Source of the DNA: a bacterium
Lineage (GTDB): Bacteria > Cyanobacteriota > Vampirovibrionia > Gastranaerophilales > Gastranaerophilaceae
Reading direction: 5' to 3'
NCBI GenBank assembly: GCA_017470815.1
Contig: JAFUXT010000003.1
Location: 58,105 to 122,104, forward strand
DNA length: 64,000 bases
Every line of letters starts with the position of its first letter. Within the stretch, counting starts at the first letter, position 1. Shown here one piece after another: positions 35,383 to 43,770 of the stretch. The notes below the pieces were generated by a model that saw only the letters and a program-made list of their open reading frames with translations, did no database searches and had not been told where the DNA came from. The translations under genes were made by a program, and so were the position numbers.

Positions 35383-36555
35383 ATGGGAATGTCAGCATCA
35401 CAAGCAAGATTTCTGACTTTGACAGCTCGCAAGACCAATGTTGAATACGAAGGCCAACAGATTAACCAGCAGCGTACAACATTGTCTAACGAATCTGCTA
35501 ACTACTATAGCAAATTGACGTCTATGGATGTTCCTGTTCCACCGTCAACAGCGGATTATACAAAAGTCACTTATACATTTAGTGACGGTTCTGAAAAGAA
35601 TACCGTAACATCAATTGTTGCAACAAAAGATACTAAATCGACAGGTATTTATATGTTAAACTATGTTCAGGAAATACCTGCAGATAATATGGTAGTCAGC
35701 GGAACTAATGTTATTTCCAAGTCAAACGGCGGCTATTTTATAGGTAAGGTTCAATTACAGGATGCAGTAAATTTAGTATATAAAAATGCATCAACAGGTG
35801 CAGTTACTACTAAAGAAATCAGCATTATAGATAATGTTTCAAATACAAGTGCAACAGTACCGGCAAGTAATAATTCTACGCAATATTATGGATTGAAACA
35901 AATAAGACAAAGATTTATTGATGCAGGTATTCCGACAGAAGTTGTAAACCAATACTCTATTGACCAATTGAGAGATAAATTAAAAGTTGAAAATCAATAC
36001 AGAGCAATGTCAGTTGAAAAATATACAGATGAAGATTGGTATGTAAGATATATACAAAATTCTTCAACCGGCAATTATGAACCTGTATTTTACAGTAAAA
36101 AAGAAACAGAAAATATTGATTACAATGACAGAACATCTTTATCATTAGGTGGTGTCAGAGCATATATGTTTGGTCAAACAACAGAATCAAGAGAAATTAA
36201 AAATGCGGAAGCACTTGTAGAAAAAGATGCATCAGGCAGATATCAGGCATTATTCATTTACAATGATTCAACTCACGAATCAGGAACAAGATATGAATTA
36301 ACAACAATAACAGAAACAGATGACAATGCTTATAATGATGCAATGAATCAATACTATTACGACAAAGCAGTTTACGACCAGATGGTTGAAGAAATCAATG
36401 CAAAAATCGGCATTATTCAAGTACAGGATAAAAACCTTGAACTTAAACTTAAACAACTTGATACCGAAGAAAATGCTATTTCAACAGAAATGGATGCAGT
36501 TAAAAAAGTCATTTCCAAAAATGTTGAATCTTCATTCAAAACATTTAACGCATAA
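35383..36555 (+). CDS. Flagellin/needle-like coiled-coil protein, lineage-specific
   Basis: ATG at 35383 follows GAAAGGA. The 390-residue protein has no signal peptide or membrane helix. Both ends are long helices: N-terminal SASQARFLTLTARKTNVEYE and onward to about 48, and C-terminal from about 320 (KIGIIQVQDKNLELKLKQLD) to FKTFNA. The middle is beta-rich and Ser/Thr/Tyr-rich. Helical ends flanking a beta middle with no leader is the plan of flagellin, hook-associated and type III needle/tip proteins, but no sequence motif proves it and no flagellar genes are nearby. A terminator closes it; it may be abundant. Confidence 0.55.
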   Translation: MGMSASQARFLTLTARKTNVEYEGQQINQQRTTLSNESANYYSKLTSMDVPVPPSTADYTKVTYTFSDGSEKNTVTSIVATKDTKSTGIYMLNYVQEIPADNMVVSGTNVISKSNGGYFIGKVQLQDAVNLVYKNASTGAVTTKEISIIDNVSNTSATVPASNNSTQYYGLKQIRQRFIDAGIPTEVVNQYSIDQLRDKLKVENQYRAMSVEKYTDEDWYVRYIQNSSTGNYEPVFYSKKETENIDYNDRTSLSLGGVRAYMFGQTTESREIKNAEALVEKDASGRYQALFIYNDSTHESGTRYELTTITETDDNAYNDAMNQYYYDKAVYDQMVEEINAKIGIIQVQDKNLELKLKQLDTEENAISTEMDAVKKVISKNVESSFKTFNA

Positions 36556-36573
36556 AAATCAAACAAGTATAAA

Positions 36574-36603
36574 AGGCGGTAAGATGAATTTCTTACCGCT
36601 TTC
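36574..36603. terminator. Bidirectional terminator
   Basis: AGGCGGTAAGA (36574-36584) pairs with TCTTACCGCTT (36591-36601) around TGAATT, with A/T runs on both sides. It lies between the flagellin-like gene and the convergent secreted protein, whose stop codon is inside it. Confidence 0.75.
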
Positions 36604-37444
36604 AGTTTATATAAGCATCTTGAGTTAGTTTTATCTCATAAACTGTACCTGACGGGAGTGAAATATTCTTGCCCCTTTGAGTCAAACCTGTGACTGGTGA
36701 ACTTACCGTGCATATTGCAGAACCAAGCCAACCCGTAATTGTCGGCAGCGGAGCAAGAATTGTACCGATAGGATTTGACGATATTTTTGATGAAAGGTTT
36801 CGGGCTTTTTTATAAAAAGTTATACCCTGATTAATTTTGTTATCAACACCCTGCAAATACTGTCTTGCTCCTTTTATATTATTAAAAAATACATTTTTTG
36901 AGTTTGCTTTTGTAATTTTTCCATCAACCTGAACTGTTTTTCCGTTGAGAATCATACTTGTAATTTTGATTTTTATAAGTCCGCCGTTACCTGTCATTTG
37001 TCCTGCATGAGAAGCGGTAATTATTCCTTTAAACTGTGTACCTTGCGGAATTGTTACTCCTGATTTATAAACCGGCTCCGTTGAAGTAAATGTCAGCAAG
37101 GAATTTACACCGCTCCAGCCTGATATTGCAATATTTGATTTTACGCTAAATTTTGTCCCTGACGGAATTTTTGTACCCGTTTTTGGGGTAGTAATATTAG
37201 AAATCGTATTTGAAACTTTTGTGATTATCGGAGTAGAATTGTCAAACACCGGGGTAGTTTTTGGGGGCTTATTATTTGTATTTGTACTTGTCTGATTTAC
37301 CTTCATGTCTTTATTCAGTTTATTTGAATCGTATTTTTGTTCAATCTGTGAATTGACGGAAGTATCCAAATCATAAGCCAAAACAGGCATGCAAAACATA
37401 GAAAAAATTATAACCGATATGATTTTTTTAAGCATTTTTGACAA
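36602..37444 (-). CDS. Secreted protein with C-terminal beta domain (paralogue of the 53.3 kb protein)
   Basis: Signal peptide ISVIIFSMFCMPVLA with cleavage before YD, then an Asn/Thr-rich linker (residues 25-85) and a beta domain starting TKIPSGTKFSVKSNIAISG and containing SGVTIPQGTQFKGIITASHA and LIKIKITSMILNGKTVQVDG. The same strand pattern (G-x-V-I-P-x-G-S, G-I/K-V-x-I-x-F, G-K-x-x-x-I) occurs in the protein at 53276. It is exported to the periplasm or outer face. It overlaps the DUF805-like gene by 17 bases, so they form an operon. Confidence 0.65.
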   Translation of the reverse strand: MSKMLKKIISVIIFSMFCMPVLAYDLDTSVNSQIEQKYDSNKLNKDMKVNQTSTNTNNKPPKTTPVFDNSTPIITKVSNTISNITTPKTGTKIPSGTKFSVKSNIAISGWSGVNSLLTFTSTEPVYKSGVTIPQGTQFKGIITASHAGQMTGNGGLIKIKITSMILNGKTVQVDGKITKANSKNVFFNNIKGARQYLQGVDNKINQGITFYKKARNLSSKISSNPIGTILAPLPTITGWLGSAICTVSSPVTGLTQRGKNISLPSGTVYEIKLTQDAYIN

Positions 37445-37808
37445 TTTTTCCCTGACACAATATTAAGACAAGAAAAATTATAATTGTAACAATCGGAAAA
37501 CTAATCATACCGATAACCGAAATTACAAAAAGTGCAGTGTTTATTATAAGTCCTGTGTTTTTATTTCCCGTAATATCCCACAAACGCCTTGCACATTGTA
37601 TAAAATACAAATATAAAAGCGGTAACTCAATCACGATAACAAATATAAAAGGCATCCAAAATATTGATTTCAATCCTAAAACATCGCTTGTCAAAAAGAC
37701 AAACATCAAAGCACATACTGTTTGAATAAGCCCGATAATGACAGCATATTTAAAAAATTCCAATTTTCCTGACGGACTGTTTATCTTTAATAAATTCTCT
37801 GTCTTCAT
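37428..37808 (-). CDS. DUF805-like inner membrane protein
   Basis: A 126-residue protein with four hydrophobic segments and the family motif CARRLWDITGNKNTG (family pattern ARRLHDxGxSG) near 68-82. I prefer the ATG at 37808; the upstream TTG overlaps a TATAAT at the -10 position, so the message may be nearly leaderless. DUF805 proteins are inner-membrane proteins of unknown role. The stop lies inside the start of the secreted protein gene. Confidence 0.65.
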   Translation of the reverse strand: MKTENLLKINSPSGKLEFFKYAVIIGLIQTVCALMFVFLTSDVLGLKSIFWMPFIFVIVIELPLLYLYFIQCARRLWDITGNKNTGLIINTALFVISVIGMISFPIVTIIIFLVLILCQGKIVKNA

Positions 37809-38026
37809 ATAAGTATTATACAATAAATTTTGTTAACTATATAAAATTTTACAGTTTTATGTAACTAATTAATGACATTTATAACAATGACAATTTTATA
37901 ATATATATAATTAACAAAAAAAAATATTTTTAGGGGCAATTTTTTCTGCTGAAAATACTTTATATATATGTAGGTAAAATGTATTTTTGCATATTTTTGC
38001 AAAAAAAGGTTAAAGGTTAGTTATAT

Positions 38027-38737
38027 ATGGGAAAAACAGTAGAAGAAATTTGCAATGTTTTAATCTCAAAACACTCCAAAAATTTTGAAGTTAATTTTTC
38101 TTTGGTTGAAAAAATACAAAAGAAAACACTGACTTCCTGTGTTTGCTGTTCCAACCCCATAAAAAATAACCCTTATCAGTCATTTTTTGATGACGAAAAT
38201 TTATACAATAATCTTGAAAGAAAAATTACAACCGAACTTGCTCAGGCAATAGATGATAATTCGGTTGAAAAAATAAAGTATTTGAAAAACAAATACGGCG
38301 ATAAAAAAGAATTTAAAAGTGCAAAAGAATTTCTCAATAAAAAATGCAAAGAAATTTGGAATGTTTATGAAAATACAAATAGAGCACCTAAAGAAGCAAT
38401 GAAATGTCTTGGTATCACAAATCAGCCTGATTTGGATTTCATTTTAGGGAATAGTCTTAAATATTTTGAAAAAGATAATTCCGATACAACTTCTTATATC
38501 ATTTCTTCTACATTAAAAAATGAGAATTTGTCTTATACGATAGAAGATATTCATAAATACCTTAAAGAAATGAATAAAAAAGCAGTATGTAAATACAATT
38601 TTAAAACAGTAAAATATCTGATAACAGAGCAAAATTATACAAAAGAACAACTTTTTGATTTGGGCATAGATAAAGAAAGCATAAAAACAGCACTCAAATC
38701 TTTGGGATTAAAATACAAACTGAAATATTTATTCTAA
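38027..38737 (+). CDS. Hypothetical protein, 236 aa, with CVCC motif
   Basis: Begins MGKTVEEICNVLISKHSK after AAGGTTAG. Residues 38-43 read SCVCCSN, a possible half metal site; other Cys are scattered. The rest is helical with Lys/Glu/Asn repeats (KYLKNKYGDKKEFKSAKEFL, ALKSLGLKYKLKYLF). No signal peptide. No family recognised. It stands alone in a region with no regulatory signals that I can see besides AT-rich upstream sequence. Confidence 0.55.
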   Translation: MGKTVEEICNVLISKHSKNFEVNFSLVEKIQKKTLTSCVCCSNPIKNNPYQSFFDDENLYNNLERKITTELAQAIDDNSVEKIKYLKNKYGDKKEFKSAKEFLNKKCKEIWNVYENTNRAPKEAMKCLGITNQPDLDFILGNSLKYFEKDNSDTTSYIISSTLKNENLSYTIEDIHKYLKEMNKKAVCKYNFKTVKYLITEQNYTKEQLFDLGIDKESIKTALKSLGLKYKLKYLF

Positions 38738-38774
38738 ATGAGAGCAAGGACATTAATATAATCAAGCATATCTT

Positions 38775-39248
38775 TTAATCAATTTTCAAAGTATTTGGCG
38801 TGCCTATCCCAAAGAAATTTTTGATAAATTTATATGCCCCGTAAACGGCTAAACCGACAGCCGAGGCTTTTCCAATGGTTTTACCGCCGAACAATGCACC
38901 TGCACCAAGCCCTAAAGGTATGACGGAATTAACCAGTGAACCTGTAAAGCCTTTTATATAGCCTATTCCTTCATTGAAAAATCTCTTATAGGTCTGGTCA
39001 AGTTCTGTTGTAAACGACCAATTCTTAATCTTTTCGGTAAATTTACTCATATTAGGCATATACATAGAGTTATTCAGATAATACGCAGTCGATTGTGCAT
39101 CTTTTGAACTTGCATATAAATCAGACTGAATTTTACCTACATAATTTGCATCATAAGCAACAATTCCAAGTGCTGCAAGTCCTGCACCTTTTGTCAGGAC
39201 ACTTGATACACTAGGTAACACACTTCTGATTCTTGTTAGTATAGCCAT
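38775..39248 (-). CDS. Small glycine-rich membrane-associated protein
   Basis: The ATG at 39248 follows AAGGAAAAA; longer frames would run through a palindromic repeat and are rejected. The 157-residue protein has hydrophobic segments at 15-32 (SVLTKGAGLAALGIVAYDA) and in the C-half (LVNSVIPLGLGAGALFGG, ASAVGLAVYGAYKFI). Its glycine-zipper-like character resembles the proteins at 47406 and 48364. Function unknown. Confidence 0.6.
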   Translation of the reverse strand: MAILTRIRSVLPSVSSVLTKGAGLAALGIVAYDANYVGKIQSDLYASSKDAQSTAYYLNNSMYMPNMSKFTEKIKNWSFTTELDQTYKRFFNEGIGYIKGFTGSLVNSVIPLGLGAGALFGGKTIGKASAVGLAVYGAYKFIKNFFGIGTPNTLKID

Positions 39249-39267
39249 TTTATTTTTCCTTATTTTA

Positions 39268-39363
39268 GAGAATAGTGGAGAGTGAGAAATGAATATACCT
39301 TTAAGTATTTTGTCATGTGTCAAATGTGCAAAGCACCGAAATTGACTATTCACTATTCACTAT
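39268..39363. repeat. Palindromic repeat, GTGAATAGTGA type
   Basis: GAGAATAGTGGAGAGTGAG at the left pairs with the right arm TGACTATTCACTATTCACTA. The copy sits immediately upstream of the ribosome binding site of the 157-residue gene and downstream of the repeat-protein gene on the same strand. Confidence 0.7.
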
Positions 39364-39370
39364 TTTCTGT

Positions 39371-40597
39371 TTACTTATTGCTTGATTTTATCTGACTTTT
39401 TTTCTTGTCGTCTTTCTTTTCTTCCGTCTTTATTTTTGTACGCTTGTCCGGGTCAACAGGAACATCTTTGTCAACTCTTTGCGCTGACATATCTAATAAT
39501 ATACGGGAAGCATCCGCTGCGTCAAATCCCTGTCCCTGCGGATTGGATTGCATTTGTTGTAATACTGCTACCGTAAAATCATCACCGTTACAAATTCTGC
39601 CTTCCAATGCACTCAGGGCAAGAAGTCTGATTTCCTGAACAGGATCCTGTAACATCTTGTTAATTAAAGCCGTTAATGCTTTGTCATCTTTCCTTGTTGA
39701 ATCTTCATCAAGTCGTTCAAATACCGCTTTAGCAGCAGTTATACGCTGAGATTTGTCCTGACTGTTCAGCATATTTTCAAGATTTTTTATGTAATTATCA
39801 TTCAATAATACAACACGTTTTTTCTCTGTTTTATCTCCTGTTGACGAAATATTATTGTTTGTTGTGTTGGTATTATTTGAATTAGCCATATTATACGGGC
39901 TTATAGGATTATTAGGATCTAACAAACCGCCTGCCCCATATTTATTTTCTTTATTATTCGGATCTAAAGGTCCGTTTGGTCTGTACGGATTATTCGGGTC
40001 GTTAGGATTTGCACCGTAAGGATTGTGCGGATTGTTCGGGTCTAACGGACCACCTGCTCTGTACGGATTGTTCGGGCTTTTTGGGTCTTGAGGGTTGTAT
40101 CCTGAATCTGTTCTGTACGGATTGTTTGGATTGGTTGAATCAAATGCTCCGCCCGGTCTGTACGGATTATTCGGATTTTGAGGGTCTGCTCCGTAAGGAT
40201 TATTTTTATCGTTCGGGTCTAACAAACCACCCGGTCTGTACGGATTATTTGTCTGATTTATTCCGCCGTGATTTTGACAACAAGGACAGGTTTGTCCCAT
40301 TTGTGTTGTGTAATAATTTGACGGATATGCTCCTGCCGGATAATAATTCGGAGCATTTACATTATAAGTCGGTGCCTGTGCTCCGGGTGGAGTAACAGAC
40401 GGATTAAATATCTGAATATTAACACCTGTTGCCCCCGGAGATGTCGTAACCTGCGGAGGATAGTAAGGCGGATTATATGGTTGAGTATTTTGCATGGCAG
40501 GAGCAGTCTGCACAGGTGCAACAGGCACACTTGCACAGTTGTATGCCGCATTATATTGCGGATTTATAGGTTGCTGATTTTGTCCTGTAATTTGCAT
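39371..40597 (-). CDS. Pro/Asn tandem-repeat protein with C-terminal HEAT-like domain
   Basis: The 408-residue protein has a Pro/Tyr/Gln-rich N-terminus (1-100), a CPCC motif at about 104-107, then about 120 residues of degenerate tandem repeats of the type DPNNPNNPYRPGG (about 117-235), a polar linker, and from about 270 a helical HEAT-like domain (YIKNLENMLNSQDKSQRITA, LLALSALEGRICNGDDF). The tail is Lys-rich. It has no signal peptide. A GGTAGGG site precedes the ATG. A scaffold or adhesion role is guesswork; the repeat suggests length variation between strains. Confidence 0.7.
   Translation of the reverse strand: MQITGQNQQPINPQYNAAYNCASVPVAPVQTAPAMQNTQPYNPPYYPPQVTTSPGATGVNIQIFNPSVTPPGAQAPTYNVNAPNYYPAGAYPSNYYTTQMGQTCPCCQNHGGINQTNNPYRPGGLLDPNDKNNPYGADPQNPNNPYRPGGAFDSTNPNNPYRTDSGYNPQDPKSPNNPYRAGGPLDPNNPHNPYGANPNDPNNPYRPNGPLDPNNKENKYGAGGLLDPNNPISPYNMANSNNTNTTNNNISSTGDKTEKKRVVLLNDNYIKNLENMLNSQDKSQRITAAKAVFERLDEDSTRKDDKALTALINKMLQDPVQEIRLLALSALEGRICNGDDFTVAVLQQMQSNPQGQGFDAADASRILLDMSAQRVDKDVPVDPDKRTKIKTEEKKDDKKKSQIKSSNK
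39893..40249 (-). repeat. Coding tandem repeats (NPYRPGG units)
   Basis: About nine degenerate units of 27-45 bp, each containing a variant of GGTCTGTACGGATTATT on the plus strand. They encode DPNNP-NNPYRPGG blocks in the 408-residue protein. In-frame spacing and codon-level variation show coding repeats, not a CRISPR array. Confidence 0.85.
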
Positions 40598-40732
40598 ACT
40601 ATATTACCCTACCTAATTCTACAAATATATAAAGTAAATTTATTCAAAATAATTGCTATTTTACTTAAACATTAGTTTACAAAACGCAACATGTTTCATG
40701 AACATCATATATTTTTTTAGTAAAATTTAACT

Positions 40733-41731
40733 ATGCAAGGGCAAATTTATAAAATATATTCTGACTCATATTTCGTTAATTTAAACGGAAATATTATTCC
40801 ATGCAAGATAAGAGATGTTTTAAAAAAACAAAAAACTTCAATCGTTACGGGTGATTTTGTTGAAGTTGATAAGGATGTTATAACAAAAGTTTTGCCACGA
40901 AAAAGTTTTATAAAACGCCCATCGGTTGCTAATGTTGATCAGATTGTTGTTGTAAGCGCACTAAAAGAACCCGAACTTGATTTTGGGCAGTTAAATCGGT
41001 ACATTTCACTTGCAAAATACTACAAAATTCCTGTTATCTTGTGTTTTAACAAAGAAGATTTGGAATATGAAAACAACCTGCAGGATAAAATAGAAGAAAT
41101 TTACGGCGGTTTGGGGTACAAAATTGTATTCACATCTGCAAAAGAAAAAGCAGGGATTGACTGTTTCGCTAAACTTATGAAAGATAAATTGTCTGCTCTG
41201 TGCGGAAATTCAGGTGTCGGAAAGTCAAGTTTAATCAATGCGCTTAATCCTAATATCAGTTTAAGGACTCAAAGCGTCAGCGAAAAGTTAAACAGAGGTA
41301 CTCATACCACAAGACATTGTGAAATTATTGAAATTTCGACTTTTACAAGGATTATAGATACTCCGGGATTTAGCAATCTGAAATTTGATTTTATATTGCC
41401 AAAAGATGTGGATAGTCTTTTTGACGATATTTATAAATATAAGCATAAATGCAAGTATTCAGACTGTCTGCACATCAACGAAACAGGATGCGAAGTTTTG
41501 AAAAACATTGATACTATTGACCATTCAAGATATGAAAGTTACCTTGAATTTGTCAAAGAAGCGTTTGAATACAAAGAAAAAATCAAATACAACGGCAGAA
41601 AAACGGAAACTCATAACAAATTTCACAATGAAAAATCTGTTGTCAAAATCAGTGAAAAAAAACGCCACGGCGCAAGAAATACACAAAAACAAAGAATATA
41701 CAGGGAATTAGACGAACATGAAGATGAATGA
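40733..41731 (+). CDS. rsgA: Ribosome small subunit-dependent GTPase
   Basis: RsgA is a circularly permuted GTPase that checks late 30S subunit maturation. The 332-residue protein has an N-terminal OB fold (1-65), G4 NKED at 106-109, G5 TSAK, then G1 GNSGVGKSS at 158-166, G2 TTRH, G3 DTPGF, and the C-terminal zinc knuckle CKYSDCLHINETGC. Order is as expected. It overlaps ispA by 14 bases and starts the rsgA-ispA-PAP2 operon. Confidence 0.95.
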   Translation: MQGQIYKIYSDSYFVNLNGNIIPCKIRDVLKKQKTSIVTGDFVEVDKDVITKVLPRKSFIKRPSVANVDQIVVVSALKEPELDFGQLNRYISLAKYYKIPVILCFNKEDLEYENNLQDKIEEIYGGLGYKIVFTSAKEKAGIDCFAKLMKDKLSALCGNSGVGKSSLINALNPNISLRTQSVSEKLNRGTHTTRHCEIIEISTFTRIIDTPGFSNLKFDFILPKDVDSLFDDIYKYKHKCKYSDCLHINETGCEVLKNIDTIDHSRYESYLEFVKEAFEYKEKIKYNGRKTETHNKFHNEKSVVKISEKKRHGARNTQKQRIYRELDEHEDE

Positions 41732-42596
41732 TTATATAAAACTTGTCAATGACAAACTTGACGAATTTATACAGATAGAAATACCGCAAACACTTTTTAA
41801 ATCTATGAAATATACGGTAACTTTGCCCGGAAAAAGGTTAAGACCTGTTATGTGTCTTGAAACTTGCAAAATGCTTGGCGGAGAAATTGAAGATGCAATC
41901 CCGACAGCCTGCGCAATAGAAATGCTGCATGCTCAAACGCTGATTCACGATGATTTACCTTGTATGGATAATGACGATTACAGGCGGGGAAAACTTACGA
42001 ATCATAAAGTTTTTGGCGAAGCGATAGCCGTTTTGGCAGGTGATGCGCTTTTGACTTTCGCTCCGCAAATTATTTCAAAATTTTCTGATAACCTTCCACC
42101 GTCCACAAAAATTCGTGTATTGAACGAATATTTCAACTACGCAGGTGCAAGAGGGGTAATAGCAGGGCAGGTTGTAGATATTGAAAGCGAAAATAATCCG
42201 GGTATTATTGATAAAGAAAAGACTTTGGAATATTTGCATCTTCACAAAACCTCTGATTTATTTCAACTTGCGATGCGCACAGGTGCAATAATTGCAAACG
42301 CTGATGATGAAAAACTTGATGCGGTGACCGAGTTTGCAAAGGATTTCGGACTTGCTTTTCAGATAGCAGACGACATTTTAGACGAAATTTCAACTTTTGA
42401 GGAAATGGGTAAAACTATGGGCAAAGATAAGCAGGAGAATAAACTTACCTATGTTTCGCTTTACGGACTTGAACAGGCAAAATGTAAACTTTCTTGCCAA
42501 TTGAACAAATGCCGTGATATAATGCAAAAGCACAATTTTAGTTCAGAAATATTCAATGAAATTATTGAACAAATATCACAAAGGGCAGGGATTTAA
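41718..42596 (+). CDS. ispA: Geranyl/farnesyl diphosphate synthase
   Basis: A short-chain trans-prenyl diphosphate synthase that condenses IPP with DMAPP and GPP. The 292-residue protein has the first Asp-rich motif DDLPCMDNDD at 78-87 and the second DDILD at about 217-221, with GKRLRPVMC near the start. The small residues before the first motif fit C15 products. Start is inside the end of rsgA; stop overlaps the next start (TAATG). The following PAP2 gene suggests polyprenyl-phosphate supply for the envelope. Confidence 0.93.
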   Translation: MKMNDYIKLVNDKLDEFIQIEIPQTLFKSMKYTVTLPGKRLRPVMCLETCKMLGGEIEDAIPTACAIEMLHAQTLIHDDLPCMDNDDYRRGKLTNHKVFGEAIAVLAGDALLTFAPQIISKFSDNLPPSTKIRVLNEYFNYAGARGVIAGQVVDIESENNPGIIDKEKTLEYLHLHKTSDLFQLAMRTGAIIANADDEKLDAVTEFAKDFGLAFQIADDILDEISTFEEMGKTMGKDKQENKLTYVSLYGLEQAKCKLSCQLNKCRDIMQKHNFSSEIFNEIIEQISQRAGI

Positions 42597-43069
42597 TGTT
42601 AGAAACTTTCAGACAAATAGTTGCAAATAACGGATATGAAGCATTGAGTTGCGGAATGTTGGCGGCTTTTACAGGACAAATAATTAAATTTATTATTTTT
42701 ACAATAAGAACAAAAAAAGTTAATTTTAAAATATTTACAACAACAGGCGGGATGCCGAGTACCCATTCTGCTGCCGTAATTTCCCTTTCTACTATAGTTG
42801 GGATTTTGGAGGGTTTTGATTCAATAATTTTTGCATTGTCGCTTGGTATATCTCTTATTATTATGTATGATGCTGCGGGTTTAAGGCGTGCCGCAGGTAA
42901 GACTGCTGCTTGCCTGAATAAAGTTATGGAAGAAATGTATAACCACGATTTAGAGGCAGTCGGCGGAAAACTGAAAGAACTTTTGGGACATACTCCGCTT
43001 GAAGTTTGGGTTGGTGCGGCTTACGGTCTTGTCTTTGCATATTGTTATCATTTGTTTATTGTCGGATAA
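42596..43069 (+). CDS. Divergent PAP2-family membrane phosphatase (DUF212)
   Basis: The 157-residue integral membrane protein shows GGMPSTHSAAVISLS, YDAAGLRRAAGKTA and LKELLGHTPLEVWVGA, the conserved blocks of the divergent PAP2/YuiD family, whose His and Arg residues match the PAP2 phosphatase triad. Its ATG overlaps the ispA stop, so the proteins are coupled; a role in dephosphorylating prenyl diphosphates is a reasonable inference. About four membrane helices. Confidence 0.88.
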   Translation: MLETFRQIVANNGYEALSCGMLAAFTGQIIKFIIFTIRTKKVNFKIFTTTGGMPSTHSAAVISLSTIVGILEGFDSIIFALSLGISLIIMYDAAGLRRAAGKTAACLNKVMEEMYNHDLEAVGGKLKELLGHTPLEVWVGAAYGLVFAYCYHLFIVG

Positions 43070-43094
43070 ATGCTGACTCAGGGAATTGATAAAA

Positions 43095-43382
43095 TTAAGC
43101 AACTTTCAAATTATAGCCGAGTGTTTTAAGTATTTTAGCAAGTGTATCTAATCTTGGCACTCTTTCACCGTTAAATATTTGATAAAGCATTGCTCTGTCT
43201 ATCCCTGCCTTTTCGCAAAAGCCAGATATACTATCTCGAGATTTTATTACTAACTCCAAAGAGCGAAAGAACGCATTAAAATCGCCGTCATTAATATATT
43301 CGGCAAGACTTTCGTTCATATATTCTTTTTGAAATTCTTCATCTTTTAATTGTTCTATAATAAATTCATTTAATTCAGTCAT
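43095..43382 (-). CDS. HigA-type antitoxin, XRE family
   Basis: A 95-residue protein with an acidic N-half (EYMNESLAEYINDGDFNAFF) and a C-terminal HTH (ISGFCEKAGIDRAMLYQIFN, then ERVPRLDTLAKILKTLGY). This is the plan of antitoxins paired with Gp49/HigB toxins. I chose the ATG at 43382, 8 bases after GAAGGA; two ATGs upstream are too close to that site. It overlaps the toxin stop by 8 bases, and toxin-first order is typical of HigBA. It should neutralise the toxin and repress the shared promoter. Confidence 0.85.
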   Translation of the reverse strand: MTELNEFIIEQLKDEEFQKEYMNESLAEYINDGDFNAFFRSLELVIKSRDSISGFCEKAGIDRAMLYQIFNGERVPRLDTLAKILKTLGYNLKVA

Positions 43383-43698
43383 TTTCATCATCCTTCATAT
43401 TTTTTAAATAACTTTTAGCAATTTTAATATCTTTCTTTTGGTCTGATTTATCTCCTGCATAAAGTAAAATTACAACTGTATTACCCTGTATTGTATAATA
43501 AATTCTATATCCACTGCCAAAAAAGAATCTTAATTCGTACAAATTTAGAGCAATTTTTTTGTAATCCCCAAAATTATCGTCATAAATTCTTTCTAATCTT
43601 TTGATGATTTTTACTCTTGTAGATGAATCAAGAGCCAAAAGCCATTCTTTAACAGGCTCGTTGCCATTTTCGAGTTTATAGAATTTAATTTCTTTCAT
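43375..43698 (-). CDS. HigB/Gp49-family RelE-like toxin
   Basis: The 107-residue protein follows the RelE/HigB fold: KEWLLALDSSTRVKIIKRLE, LYELRFFFGSGYRIYYTI, and VILLYAGDKSDQKKDIKIA, the family's G-Y-R-x-Y and L-x-G-D-K-S-x-Q-x-x-D-I motifs. Relatives cleave mRNA on the ribosome. It lies first in the two-gene operon behind a near-consensus promoter overlapped by an inverted repeat. Diverges from the Mrr gene. Confidence 0.88.
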   Translation of the reverse strand: MKEIKFYKLENGNEPVKEWLLALDSSTRVKIIKRLERIYDDNFGDYKKIALNLYELRFFFGSGYRIYYTIQGNTVVILLYAGDKSDQKKDIKIAKSYLKNMKDDEND

Positions 43699-43704
43699 AA
43701 TTAT

Positions 43705-43733
43705 ATTGTAGCGAAAACACTACAATTTGTCAA
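43705..43733 (-). promoter_or_regulatory. Toxin-antitoxin promoter with overlapping operator
   Basis: On the minus strand TTGACA (43733-43728) and TACAAT (43710-43705) are 17 bases apart, close to the sigma-70 consensus. The inverted repeat ATTGTAG (43705-43711) and CTACAAT (43720-43726) covers the -10 box and spacer. Binding of the antitoxin HTH there would block transcription. Confidence 0.75.
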
Positions 43734-43770
43734 GATTATTTGTGGTATTATGAAGAAAAAGGAGTTAAGT

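Noticed and set aside
39893..40249. Evenly spaced GTACGGATTATT-like repeats that could be a CRISPR array
   Set aside because: The units vary in length and sequence, keep reading frame, and encode DPNNPNNPYRPGG blocks in a complete gene; there are no constant repeats with unique spacers and no cas genes.
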